Shown here piece by piece: positions 1 to 8,090 of a stretch of DNA of 64,000 bases. The stretch comes from a virus. The stretch is from IMG/VR virus record IMGVR_UViG_3300012001_000010, positions 1 through 64,000 of that record. One strand, written 5' to 3'. Position 1 is the stretch's first letter. Each line of letters starts with the position of its first letter. The notes below the pieces were generated by a model, which saw nothing but the letters and a program-made list of their open reading frames with translations, searched no databases and was not told the DNA's origin. A program made the translations under genes and the position numbers.

Positions 1-561
1 GCCTTGGACCTGGATATCGTCGCGGAGACCGGCGAACGCCGCGTGGTTCGCGAGATCATTAATGACGGGCGCTCGGGCGTCGTCAGAGCCGATCACGGTG
101 ACGTGAATTTTGGGCACGTCAGCCTTATCCTCGATCGCCTCGGCGACGAACCGCATAGCCTCTGGAGTTGTCGCCGTATAAGGTTTGCGTTGCGTCCCGA
201 GTTTATCCTTCTCGACCCCATTGAGTTGCCACGCGACTTTAACGGGTGTCGGTGCCGCGACTAGCTTCGGTTTCGAGGCCGCGAGGGCGGCTTGATAGGA
301 CTTAATGTTGCGTTCGTCACCGCGTTCCCATGTCACCAGTCCATCGGCGGGGTCGCGATAGCCGTAGACCTGGAAATCCAGACCGAGATGCTTGATTTTG
401 AAGAATCTCATCGGGATAGGGGCCGATTCTACGTAGCGAATCGGATGATAGGCGGCTTGTTGGATATAGCTCGGCGCGGAAAACGAGCTTGACCCGCATG
501 TGCCGTTACGCTGGCAACTGCTCTGCCCGACGCAAGCGATCAGGATCAGGAACGGAAACAT
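1..561 (-). CDS. Lipoprotein-like exported protein, cut by the window edge
   Basis: An open frame runs from an ATG at 561 to base 1 (187 codons) with no stop, so the C terminus lies outside the window. A strong ribosome binding site (AAGGAGG) precedes the ATG by 8-9 bases. The N terminus is a short hydrophobic stretch (MFPFLILIACVGQSSC) resembling a lipoprotein signal with a possible lipobox Cys, followed by more Cys residues. The rest is hydrophilic and has no motif I recognise. It follows the peptidase gene by 13 bases, so it is probably the last member of the same operon. A spanin-like or other envelope role in lysis is inferred only from position and the signal. Confidence 0.6.
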   Translation of the reverse strand, partial: MFPFLILIACVGQSSCQRNGTCGSSSFSAPSYIQQAAYHPIRYVESAPIPMRFFKIKHLGLDFQVYGYRDPADGLVTWERGDERNIKSYQAALAASKPKLVAAPTPVKVAWQLNGVEKDKLGTQRKPYTATTPEAMRFVAEAIEDKADVPKIHVTVIGSDDARAPVINDLANHAAFAGLRDDIQVQG

Positions 562-574
562 TGAATCGCCCTCC

Positions 575-1273
575 TTAATTATGGGGGATTGGTGGAGGCG
601 GCGGGGCCAAGAGCACATACATCCAACCCTTGCCGCCAGGGTGTGCCCATCGACGCAGGAATTCAGCCCTTGACATCCATTCGTATGTGCCAGGGAAGTT
701 ATTATCCAAGATGACCGCCCACTTCTCATCGAAGTGGACCAGCATGACCATGTGGTAAATGGTCTGCATTTGATAGCGTTCGCCGTATCCGTAGGTGACG
801 CAAGCGGGCCGACCCTCGGACAGTGCTTTATCGAGGCAGGACGGATCGGTCCCTTCGTACTGGACGTACTTAAGGAGTGGAGCGAACGCTTTGAGGACTT
901 CATCGACCTTCTCGGGCCAACCGCCGCCCTCGTTGAGCTTGCGGATCACGTCGAAGAGTTGACGGACGTTATGCCAGCGACCCGCCATTGTCATTGACGC
1001 GAAGACGCAGAGGCCCTTGCCGTCATTGGGAGCGCCGAAGTTTTTGACGTGCTGCGAATTCGGCAAGTCGATCTGGATTTCGACACCATCATGAATCGGC
1101 CCGTCAACGACGGCGGATTCCTTCGCCTCATTGAAGTCGCCAATGACGACGCGACCGTCGATCACGGTTGGTCCAGGCTTCCGCGATTGAGCCAAAGCGA
1201 TACGGCTTGACGCGATAAGCGAGGCTACGGTTCCGAGGAAAGTTCGGCGAGTCTTAGAGATGTTCAACGACAC
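575..1273 (-). CDS. Secreted papain/C39-like cysteine peptidase with Tat-type signal
   Basis: The GTG at 1273 is chosen because AAGGGGG lies just upstream and the product then starts with a signal: a twin-arginine motif (TRRTFLG), a hydrophobic run and an ALAQ cleavage-like site. The mature part has the elements of a papain-fold or C39-like peptidase: a Cys in GLCVFAS, a His in YHMVMLVHFD and an Asn/Asp-rich ILDNN. It ends in a proline run. The start overlaps the upstream membrane-protein gene by 20 bases. With that gene and the lipoprotein-like gene it may form a lysis cassette, making it a candidate endolysin or peptide cleaver. The fold call is from motifs only, and a host-directed secreted protease is the alternative. 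Confidence 0.55.
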   Translation of the reverse strand: MSLNISKTRRTFLGTVASLIASSRIALAQSRKPGPTVIDGRVVIGDFNEAKESAVVDGPIHDGVEIQIDLPNSQHVKNFGAPNDGKGLCVFASMTMAGRWHNVRQLFDVIRKLNEGGGWPEKVDEVLKAFAPLLKYVQYEGTDPSCLDKALSEGRPACVTYGYGERYQMQTIYHMVMLVHFDEKWAVILDNNFPGTYEWMSRAEFLRRWAHPGGKGWMYVLLAPPPPPIPHN

Positions 1274-1490
1274 TTCCGGCCCCCTTGATGACACGGGATC
1301 GGATCGAAGGGACAAAGAGGAGCGTCAAGAGAACCCCAGCGATGAACCCGTCGTAGACGCCACGGTAATAGATGATCTCAAGCGCCTTGAAGATCGCGAC
1401 CTTAATCGCGGGCAGGAGCCTAGCGGCGACCGGGAGGTCGAGCGTTGGCATCGGCGGCGGCTTGAAAAGCAATTCGATGAGATGTCCCAT
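1254..1490 (-). CDS. Small membrane protein, holin candidate
   Basis: This encodes 78 residues from an ATG at 1490 with AGGGGGG about 5 bases upstream. A longer frame to 1517 lacks a comparable site. There is a hydrophobic helix near the middle to C-terminal half (FIAGVLLTLLFVPSI) and a possible second amphipathic helix before it, followed by a basic tail. Size, membrane segment and position before a secreted peptidase fit a holin, but no holin family is recognised. Confidence 0.5.
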   Translation of the reverse strand: MGHLIELLFKPPPMPTLDLPVAARLLPAIKVAIFKALEIIYYRGVYDGFIAGVLLTLLFVPSIRSRVIKGAGSVVEHL

Positions 1491-1514
1491 ACGTTCCCCC
1501 CCTTGATATGTACC

Positions 1515-1543
1515 CAATAAAAAACCCCTGATCTCTCAGGGGT
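1515..1543 (-). terminator. Intrinsic terminator after the ribonucleotide reductase gene
   Basis: Read on the minus strand there is a perfect 7-bp stem (CCCCTGA/TCAGGGG at 1525-1531 and 1536-1542) with a 4-base loop, followed by a run of six U. It lies between the ribonucleotide reductase stop (1575) and the membrane-protein gene (1490), so it should end or attenuate the nucleotide-metabolism transcript before the lysis-like genes. Confidence 0.8.
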
Positions 1544-1574
1544 GTTGACTGTATGGTTGGATTCTGGTACGACG

Positions 1575-4500
1575 CTACGAGCAACCACCCTGGGGGGTTC
1601 CGCAATTCGGGCAGACCGAGCAAGTCCCAGCCGCGACGAGGATTGGCGACGAGCACGAGATGCAGACTGGCCCGTCATCGGGAAAAGCGGCACCCGCGAC
1701 GAGTATCCTCATGAAGTCGTCTAAGACGACAACCTCGATACTGCGATCCTTAGGCTTATCGACGGTGACGGGCTGGCTAGACTTCGACCCGTCCCGGTAG
1801 ATCGCCACGCATTTCAACCCAAGCTCCCACGCCTTATAGTAAATCTCGCCGATCTTCTCTGCGGTGGTCGAGTTAGGGACGTTGACTGTCTTGCTGATCG
1901 CGCCCGAGATGAACGGTTGGACTGCCGCCATCATCTCTAAGTGGCCCATATAGGAGATCGTCCGATTGGAACCGTGCGGTGCCAAGGCGCAGTCAAAGAC
2001 AGCCACTTGTTCCGGCGTCAGCAGGAGGCATCCGTCCGCGTATCCGTGCTCCGCGATGTAGTCTTTGACCTTGACCGCGTAAACACCGAGGATCGGGAAT
2101 AGCACGTCGATCGCCTTATCTACCGCCGCGTTGACGATCGTCATGTTCCCGCCGCCAGCGAGCGTCTTGTAGGTGACGAGTCCTAAGGCAGGTTCGATCC
2201 CGGTCGTGTCGCAATCCATCATGAACGAAATAGTCCCGGTCGGGGCGACGACGCTGATTTGTGCGTTTCGGTAGCCGTGGTTCAATCCCGAGTCGAGCGC
2301 GCGATTCCAACATTCAATCGCCTCTTCTCCGAGATATCGGACCCATTCATGGGCCTCGCGATACGCAATGCTGTACCTGAGGTCAATGACGGCCTTCCTG
2401 TGTGCCCGGATGACAAAGAGCATGGCGTCCTTATTCGCGGCGTACCCCTCGAATGGCCCAAATTGACTCGCCATCTCGGCTGAGACGTGATATCCGTGGC
2501 CAGTGATGATCGCCGCGAGGCATCCGGCGACGGCCCGGCCTTCCTCCGAATCATAGGCGAGGCCCATTCGCATCAGGAGACCGCCAAGGTCGGCGAACCC
2601 GAGTCCGATCGTGCGGAAATCGTGCTGATTCTGCGCGATCTTGCGGGTCGGATAACTCCCCATGTCCACGAGTATTTCCTGAGCGACGACCATAATCTTG
2701 ATCGCCTGTTTGAACTCATCAAGCTGGAACACGCCGTCTCGCCAGAATTTCGTGAGGCGAATGGATGCGAGATTGCATGCACTATCGTCGATGAAGAGAT
2801 ATTCCGAGTTATGGACGACGACGCTATGAACTGAGTCCTTAGTAGTGATAGCGAAGTTATGAATTCCTTCAACCTCGATATCGTAGACGTAAGTTCCGCC
2901 TTGAACCGGAATCAATTCGACAGAAAGAACCTTATCGTTGACAGTAGACCTCTGTTCTTCGATCCATTCGGCGAACTGCGTCCACGACAGTCCGCGAATC
3001 CCCTTGGCGCTGTTCGCGAGAGGGACGATTCCGTCTAGATTGTTGTCCCTGATGTACTTATTCCATCGACTGTAAGACACTGGCCATCCTTCGCGTTTCG
3101 CCTCGATTGCCTCCCAAGTTTCCACGAGAACGTGTTCAGGGCAGTGAATAAATCTGACGTTCGCCGACCCGACCGAGTGCAACTTGTCGTGATCCGAAAT
3201 AGGGATCAACTCCAAGTTAGAAGCGCGGTCGTCAGTTGGGTCTTCGTTCTTGTGGTGAACTTCCATCCCTTCCGTGATTGAACCGTACACTTGCTCGTAA
3301 ACGAACCGATTCTCCCAGATCGTATCAGTCTTGCGGTTAATGTATCTCCGGTTCGACCGCTTAGGGTTAATCGCCCTAGCGATCTTCCTGAGTCGGTTTC
3401 CGGGCTGGAGATTCTTGGCTTCAACGTATTTCCCGTTCCTCAAAAGGAATTCGTGTTCAGGAGTACATCGAAATGACAGTCCTTTGTCAGTCGTTACTTC
3501 GACGAGTTGCTGTGTCATTCCCGAGCATGACGCATTTATGATCTTCCTGAGAACCGGCTGGCCGGATTCCGTATCGAATCCATAAGCAAGGGGAAGCTCT
3601 TCCCCGCTCGCTCTCATGTCGTTCAATTTTCCGATAGCGATCCGCCCTTCACTTGTCTCAACTAGCGTACCGTAAGGGAAACAGCACGGATTGCTCGAAT
3701 TGATCGGCGTGTCGAAGCTGCCGGTCTTGTCCTTGGGGCAGGTGTGCCAATTATTGATGGTGTCAGTGAACTGCGCTCCGGGGTCGCCGCACCGATGAGT
3801 CTCTTTGGCCATCGCGTCCCAGATTACGCGAGGGTTTATCCTCTCAAGAACGTCTCCAGTGGTGACTGCCTTGAGTTTCCAGGGTTGGAGTTTGATGTCT
3901 CCAAGAGACGCCATAAACTCGTTAGTGAAACGCACGGAGAAGTTGGCGTTCTGGAACGATACCGTGTCATACGCCTCGCCGTTAAACGAGCTATCCATGC
4001 CGCCCTGAATGAGCAGGTGTGCTTTCCGCTCCTCATTACCCTTGGCGTGGATGAAGTCCAGGATATCGGGATGCCAACAGGCTAAGGTCTGCATCTTGGC
4101 CGCTCGTCGCGTCTTGCCGCCAGACTTGATGACGCTCGCGATCCGATCATAGACCTTCATGAAGCTCAATGGGCCGCTCGGTGTACCCCCGGTCGAGAGC
4201 TTTTCCCGCTTCGATCGGATGGTCGAGAGGTCGGTCCCTGTGCCGGAACCGTGCTTGAACAGCATCGCCTCGGAGACAGCCAACTCCATGATGGATTCCA
4301 TCGTGTCGGCGACCGACTGGATGAAGCAGGCTGACGTTTGGGGATAACGGTAACTCTGCGTGGTCTCGCGGACGGCACCGTAACCGAGATGTTCGGTATC
4401 CCAATGGAAAACCCGCCCGGTTCCATTAAGTCCGTGATACTGGTAGATACCCACGTTAAACCAGACCGGCGAATTGAACGCGGCGATTTGGTTAAGTAGG

Positions 4501-4880
4501 ATATGCGAGAGTTCACGCCGAAACGCCGAATAATCGTTGATCGTCGAGAAATACCCTTGTTCCGTCCCAGAAGACGATATTGCGTCCACGACTCGATAAA
4601 TCACTTCATCGACACCTAGCTCTCGTTCTCCTTCGGGTCCGAAGGCGTACTTCGACGCGACGATCTGCCCGGCGTTTTGCGACCACGAGCTAGGAACGCG
4701 GAATTTATCCTGAGAGAAGATCGTTTCGCCGGTCTTCCAATCCTTGACCCGGATGTCGCGTTCCTCCCACTCGACATAATTATACGGCGATCCGAGTTGG
4801 CCATCGGTAAAGACTCGGGCGAAAGAAAGGCCGCCCTTTCGGGCGGCTGGATTGGACGGATGCATCTCGATTTGCCTCAT
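1575..4880 (-). CDS. Class II (B12-dependent) ribonucleotide reductase with intein
   Basis: This 1101-aa precursor has an intein at residues 400-691, leaving about 809 aa after splicing. The exteins carry class II/adenosylcobalamin-type motifs: SACFIQS, HGSGTG, the active-site NPC|SEYLF that rejoins across the intein, NLASIRL, APTGTIS, and a Cys-rich C-terminal tail (CPNCGTPQ). The enzyme reduces ribonucleotides to deoxyribonucleotides in the cytoplasm for phage DNA synthesis. The start overlaps the ThyX stop (ATGA), placing both in one operon with the HD phosphohydrolase. No small (beta) subunit is present, which fits class II. The class call rests on motif pattern, with class I or III less likely. 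Confidence 0.85.
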   Translation of the reverse strand: MRQIEMHPSNPAARKGGLSFARVFTDGQLGSPYNYVEWEERDIRVKDWKTGETIFSQDKFRVPSSWSQNAGQIVASKYAFGPEGERELGVDEVIYRVVDAISSSGTEQGYFSTINDYSAFRRELSHILLNQIAAFNSPVWFNVGIYQYHGLNGTGRVFHWDTEHLGYGAVRETTQSYRYPQTSACFIQSVADTMESIMELAVSEAMLFKHGSGTGTDLSTIRSKREKLSTGGTPSGPLSFMKVYDRIASVIKSGGKTRRAAKMQTLACWHPDILDFIHAKGNEERKAHLLIQGGMDSSFNGEAYDTVSFQNANFSVRFTNEFMASLGDIKLQPWKLKAVTTGDVLERINPRVIWDAMAKETHRCGDPGAQFTDTINNWHTCPKDKTGSFDTPINSSNPCCFPYGTLVETSEGRIAIGKLNDMRASGEELPLAYGFDTESGQPVLRKIINASCSGMTQQLVEVTTDKGLSFRCTPEHEFLLRNGKYVEAKNLQPGNRLRKIARAINPKRSNRRYINRKTDTIWENRFVYEQVYGSITEGMEVHHKNEDPTDDRASNLELIPISDHDKLHSVGSANVRFIHCPEHVLVETWEAIEAKREGWPVSYSRWNKYIRDNNLDGIVPLANSAKGIRGLSWTQFAEWIEEQRSTVNDKVLSVELIPVQGGTYVYDIEVEGIHNFAITTKDSVHSVVVHNSEYLFIDDSACNLASIRLTKFWRDGVFQLDEFKQAIKIMVVAQEILVDMGSYPTRKIAQNQHDFRTIGLGFADLGGLLMRMGLAYDSEEGRAVAGCLAAIITGHGYHVSAEMASQFGPFEGYAANKDAMLFVIRAHRKAVIDLRYSIAYREAHEWVRYLGEEAIECWNRALDSGLNHGYRNAQISVVAPTGTISFMMDCDTTGIEPALGLVTYKTLAGGGNMTIVNAAVDKAIDVLFPILGVYAVKVKDYIAEHGYADGCLLLTPEQVAVFDCALAPHGSNRTISYMGHLEMMAAVQPFISGAISKTVNVPNSTTAEKIGEIYYKAWELGLKCVAIYRDGSKSSQPVTVDKPKDRSIEVVVLDDFMRILVAGAAFPDDGPVCISCSSPILVAAGTCSVCPNCGTPQGGCS
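2808..3683 (-). other. Intein with in-frame HNH endonuclease in ribonucleotide reductase
   Basis: This 292-residue intein begins at Cys400 (CFPYGTLVETSEG) and ends VVVHN before a Ser +1 residue. Block B-like residues (TPEHEFLL) and a C-terminal block (YDIEVEGIHNF) are visible. The middle contains an HNH core (VHHKNEDPTDDRASNLEL, near residues 541-557) typical of homing endonucleases. The insertion falls directly after the catalytic Cys of the NPC-SE motif, so no active enzyme can form before splicing. Confidence 0.85.
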
Positions 4881-5713
4881 ACCTTGACGAATTCAGTTTG
4901 CAGATACTCGACGCCATCCTCATCTGTCATGACCCTGTAGTCCGAGAGGATGTCGGGCATCAGGGGTAGGACCGCGTAATAGATCGTCATGGCAACCAGG
5001 CGAATTTCATGATCCGCCTGCTGACTCGCACGCATCTCCAAGAAATGTCGGAGGCTTCTGGCGTTTGTGGTGCAGAAGATTTTCGTCTCGGTCGCGTTGG
5101 GTAGAAGTGACCTGGCCGCGCCGTTGACGATCTTAGTGAGATGAGTCCTAATCTTGCTCCACGAGTCTTTTGAATGTCCTGGTGGGGTTTCTTTACCCCA
5201 ATAGGTGCCGTACTCACCCTCAAGTGCGGACTTGAGCTTTCCGTAATTCTCGTGAGCGGACAGGACCATATCCCGCCACAGGCCGAGTAATTTAGGATTT
5301 CTGGCGACAGCCCAAGGTGCGACGAACTGCGCGAATTGTTCATCAACGTATCGTTGGCTGAGTTGACTGTAACTCCAACCAACGCGGTGACGAACACACT
5401 CATGAGTAAACGCACGGCTAACCCCCGTCAGGATGAACGAGACGACCGAATGTTCGAGGACGGAGCCGTGGCGATCCCGCTTGAGGTTGGCGACATACTC
5501 GTCGTGTGTACGCCCGCCGCCAAAGGACATATAGCAAAGCCGCCCGGCGACCTCGGGGATAATCTCGTTGGGACTCGTCGCGGTCGTTCTCCAATCCTTG
5601 TGCCCCTCTGATCTTAGGAAGCGGGCAAGCCCATTCTTGTGGATTCTCTGGTAGCCGATCACGTAGACGTTCGGCTCGGTCACGATTATCTGCCTGCCGG
5701 ACTTGAGTGCCAT
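4877..5713 (-). CDS. thyX: Flavin-dependent thymidylate synthase ThyX
   Basis: This 278-aa protein makes dTMP from dUMP using FAD/NADPH and methylene-tetrahydrofolate. The ThyX signature is at about residues 108-122 (RHRVGWSYSQLSQRYV), and SVLEHSVVSF and AFTHECVRHR around it fit the family. It overlaps the ribonucleotide reductase start by 4 bases (ATGA) and lies 7 bases after the HD phosphohydrolase stop. It is therefore the second gene of a deoxynucleotide-supply operon. Confidence 0.93.
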   Translation of the reverse strand: MALKSGRQIIVTEPNVYVIGYQRIHKNGLARFLRSEGHKDWRTTATSPNEIIPEVAGRLCYMSFGGGRTHDEYVANLKRDRHGSVLEHSVVSFILTGVSRAFTHECVRHRVGWSYSQLSQRYVDEQFAQFVAPWAVARNPKLLGLWRDMVLSAHENYGKLKSALEGEYGTYWGKETPPGHSKDSWSKIRTHLTKIVNGAARSLLPNATETKIFCTTNARSLRHFLEMRASQQADHEIRLVAMTIYYAVLPLMPDILSDYRVMTDEDGVEYLQTEFVKV

Positions 5714-5720
5714 ATCGTCG

Positions 5721-6278
5721 TCAGACCCCCGTGTAGTAGGCGTTAAACATCATCATGAACTGGTCTTTTGCGTAGTCAGCGTTCCAGGGTACGATCTTAT
5801 GTTCGAGTGGTCGCTTTCGGAGATACCAACCTTCGACAAGCGGCGACATGAGATCGCGGGCCTCAGTGGTCAAGAGAATCTCGTCGGCGTCCTTGACAAG
5901 TGGAGACAGCGTTTCCGGGAGGCCGAATCGCTTGGCGATCACGATCTCCATTTGACTCTCGATCGACCTGTAAGGGGCCATCTCAGGGAGATGCTTAAAT
6001 GGCCTGGCGATGTCGGCGATATACGCCTCGGTCGCGTCATGGAGCAAGGCTTGAAGGACCAAGAGGCGATTCGACGGATACCATGACCCAACAAGCCTGG
6101 CAACCCGTACCGAATGCTCGGCGACCGAATAGGCGACGGTCGTGTGCCCAGTGAAGCGGTTGACGAGCGATAGCGCGTGGGCGATATCCTCGATCTTGAC
6201 ATCCTCCGGCCGAAAGTCGAGCGCATAGACCTTAACTTTGGAGAAGGTTTGAATCCACGATTTACCGTGATCGCTCAT
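5721..6278 (-). CDS. HD-domain phosphohydrolase (YfbR/5'-deoxynucleotidase-like)
   Basis: This 185-aa protein has the HD-domain pattern of phage nucleotidases: FTGHTTVAYSVAEHSV, then ALLHDATEAYIADIARPFK, and a later metal-ligand region (VKDADEILLTTEARDLM). Family members dephosphorylate deoxynucleotides, and the related DatZ enzymes hydrolyse dATP in phages with 2-aminoadenine DNA. The substrate cannot be told from sequence. It is the first gene before ThyX and ribonucleotide reductase, and a short dyad (6291-6312) lies just upstream. Confidence 0.8.
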   Translation of the reverse strand: MSDHGKSWIQTFSKVKVYALDFRPEDVKIEDIAHALSLVNRFTGHTTVAYSVAEHSVRVARLVGSWYPSNRLLVLQALLHDATEAYIADIARPFKHLPEMAPYRSIESQMEIVIAKRFGLPETLSPLVKDADEILLTTEARDLMSPLVEGWYLRKRPLEHKIVPWNADYAKDQFMMMFNAYYTGV

Positions 6279-6290
6279 TGATTGAACCTT

Positions 6291-6312
6291 TTAGATAGAG
6301 TATTTTATCTAA
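6291..6312. promoter_or_regulatory. Dyad upstream of the HD phosphohydrolase gene
   Basis: A perfect 7-bp inverted repeat (TTAGATA at 6291-6297, TATCTAA at 6306-6312) lies 13 bases upstream of the HD gene start, in an AT-rich patch unlike its surroundings. It could be an operator or a leader hairpin. It sits between repeat element 1 (6431-6475) and the gene. Confidence 0.35.
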
Positions 6313-6430
6313 GCAGTAAATCGGTATTTCGATCGCGAGTGACAAGAGGCAGATGATCGCGACCAGACCTCCAAGGAATTGACCGTCGATCATCGTGGCC
6401 TCCGTCCCGAGTATCGTTTCAATCCGTCCT

Positions 6431-6475
6431 CATATAAGGATCGGACTGAAACGTCTTGTTGGCGCGGTTATCTTT
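6431..6475 (-). promoter_or_regulatory. Repeated promoter-like element, copy 1
   Basis: This is one of four related ~40-bp intergenic elements (others at 10271, 13542 and 16366). Shared on the minus strand are a CGCGYCAAC-like block, a TTTCA-like block and ATCCGATC followed by an AT-rich stretch, here TTATATG. Each lies just downstream of one minus-strand stop and upstream of the next minus-strand gene, here the HD phosphohydrolase. A phage-specific promoter is the most likely role, perhaps served by the phage sigma factors. The direction is inferred from gene layout. Confidence 0.5.
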
Positions 6476-7227
6476 CAGAGGACGAATTCTTCCGACTCGG
6501 GTTCGTCGCTGGCGGCTTCGGGTTCCGCCTCAACATGCTTGGGTTCGGCGTTATCGCTGGGACCGGGACCGCTGAGCGCCGCGAGTGCCGCCTTTGCTTC
6601 GACCATTTCCAGCTTCGTTCGTCGCTTCTTCCTCGGCTTGTCTTGGCCGTCCTGGAAATCAGACATAGCCTCAACCGCATCGAGATGATCAGTCACGCTT
6701 GCGGCGATGTGGGCTTTGGTATCCGAGATTGCCGTCCGTTGACCGAGCAGGCGGGCGATTTCGGGGATATCGCGCAAATCCCATCCACCGATCCCGTTGA
6801 AGAATCCTGACTTGCGAAGCTCGGCAAGCTTATCGGCGTTAGCGTCGAGGAAGGCGATGTTATCCGCCGTGAGGGTCGCACCAGGGCCTAGGAGATGATC
6901 CTTCGACAGTTCCGGGTCGAGGATCGAAGACTGGACGGCGCACAAGCATCCCCACGACGCATGTTCAAGATGCGGCTCGGATCGGTCCCCCAGGATATAG
7001 GAGTAGAGATGGCCGAAGACGTGGTTAAGGATGTCATGGACCGGCATCCCCTTCATAAAATTGTAGCGGCCGTACTTCTCGGCCCCCTCTTGGGCCGTCT
7101 TCGCCACGCCGATGATCCCGACGATGGGCATCGACGTGAAATCGAGATGATTCTTGTCGGACGAGCGGCGAGCGCCTGTCGAGAAGTTCGTTTCATTAGA
7201 GACGACTTCCGCACTGGAATCTGACAT
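6475..7227 (-). CDS. dATP/dGTP diphosphohydrolase-like protein (DUF5664)
   Basis: The N-terminal ~100 of 250 aa match the phage dATP/dGTP diphosphohydrolase N-terminal pattern: GARRSSDKNHLDF, then GAEKYGRYNF, HVFGHLYSYILGD, and a His/Glu-rich HLEHASWG. These are the MazG-like helical metal-binding positions. The C-terminal half is charged and low-complexity (KPRKKRRTK, then an acidic PEPEAASDEPESEE tail). Relatives include MazZ of 2-aminoadenine phages, which hydrolyses dGTP. Here it may trim or clean the nucleotide pool. Terminator copy 1 lies upstream and repeat element 1 downstream. Confidence 0.6.
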   Translation of the reverse strand: MSDSSAEVVSNETNFSTGARRSSDKNHLDFTSMPIVGIIGVAKTAQEGAEKYGRYNFMKGMPVHDILNHVFGHLYSYILGDRSEPHLEHASWGCLCAVQSSILDPELSKDHLLGPGATLTADNIAFLDANADKLAELRKSGFFNGIGGWDLRDIPEIARLLGQRTAISDTKAHIAASVTDHLDAVEAMSDFQDGQDKPRKKRRTKLEMVEAKAALAALSGPGPSDNAEPKHVEAEPEAASDEPESEEFVL

Positions 7228-7253
7228 CTGTCATACCTTGGGACGGGGAGTTA

Positions 7254-7284
7254 AAAGGCAAAGCTCATTATGACCTTTGCCTTT
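7254..7284. terminator. 31-bp palindromic terminator, copy 1
   Basis: Perfect 10-bp stem (AAAGGCAAAG / CTTTGCCTTT) around an 11-base centre (CTCATTATGAC) that can itself pair 4 bp. It starts 3 bases after the sigma-factor stop and a U4 run follows on the minus strand. Seven other near-identical copies exist in the window. Confidence 0.75.
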
Positions 7285-7287
7285 CGG

Positions 7288-8082
7288 TTAGCTCTCGTCG
7301 CACATTGCGACGGGATGCTTGATCGACAGGAGATGGGTTCGGATCGACTCGATCGCTCGGGCCTTAATCTGCCTGATTTCTGACTGTTCCCGGCAGGAGT
7401 CGAACGCCACCTTACTGATGTTCTGTTTCTTGTTGCCGAATAAGCCGGACAGCTTAGATATAACCATTGACTCGAACGGCGGGAGCGACTTGATCGCCTC
7501 GATGATCGCTTCGGTGATATTTTCGCTCGTCTCCTGATCTGATATGATCGAAGACGGCTCGCTCGTCGTGACCCCGGTGAGCATTGCCTCATTCGACTGG
7601 CCTTCGCCACCCGATATCGGATGGATTCCCTCAGATGTTCGCCTGATGTCGTCGGCGGTCATCCGCCTCCGCGTGGATATTGAACCTGATTCCTCCTCTA
7701 TTTTGTATTCTTTCATACGGCACGAGCTATTCCGGGGAGACTGAACGGTCCTGGCCCGGTCACGCAAGGCACAGAGAAGTCGGTCGACAAGGACGCCCGC
7801 GAATGTGATGTAGCGGCCCCTTTCTGGACTCCAGAGATGATCTTTTTCGAGCAATGCTAAAAATAATTCCGAGAGCGTGTCTTCTGGGTCGCAATTAACC
7901 CGTTCTCGCACTTTCAGTGTGCTCTGAAAAATACGGACACGGCCGACGATGAATGGCCAGATCGACTGGATTCGTTCCTCGGGTGTCGCCGCGACGGACT
8001 CGGCGGCGTCGAGGAATTTGTGCGTCTCGCCGTAAGCGTAGAAGAGTGGGTACTTCTCGCGGATTCGTTCGCGTTGACTCAT
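7288..8082 (-). CDS. RNA polymerase sigma factor, sigma-70/ECF-like (first of two)
   Basis: The start is set at the ATG at 8082 (TGAGG upstream), giving 264 aa; a GTG at 8094 is possible. Region 2 is visible in the N-terminal half: DPEDTLSELFLALLEK, then WSPERGRYITFAGVLVDRLL, the F-x-P-x-G-x-F-x-T-type signature with altered residues. The middle is a Ser/Thr-rich linker. The C-terminal part resembles region 4 (LPPFESMVISKLSG followed by a helix-turn-helix-like stretch). It probably redirects host RNA polymerase to phage promoters, perhaps the four repeat elements nearby. It overlaps or abuts the RusA-like gene and is closed by terminator copy 1. Confidence 0.65.
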   Translation of the reverse strand: MSQRERIREKYPLFYAYGETHKFLDAAESVAATPEERIQSIWPFIVGRVRIFQSTLKVRERVNCDPEDTLSELFLALLEKDHLWSPERGRYITFAGVLVDRLLCALRDRARTVQSPRNSSCRMKEYKIEEESGSISTRRRMTADDIRRTSEGIHPISGGEGQSNEAMLTGVTTSEPSSIISDQETSENITEAIIEAIKSLPPFESMVISKLSGLFGNKKQNISKVAFDSCREQSEIRQIKARAIESIRTHLLSIKHPVAMCDES

Positions 8083-8090
8083 GGATTGCC

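Noticed and set aside
5721-7227. Firm call of a 2-aminoadenine (Z) DNA pathway
   Set aside because: PurZ, the committed enzyme, is not seen here, and HD and DUF5664-type proteins are common in phages with ordinary DNA. It is kept only as a hypothesis.
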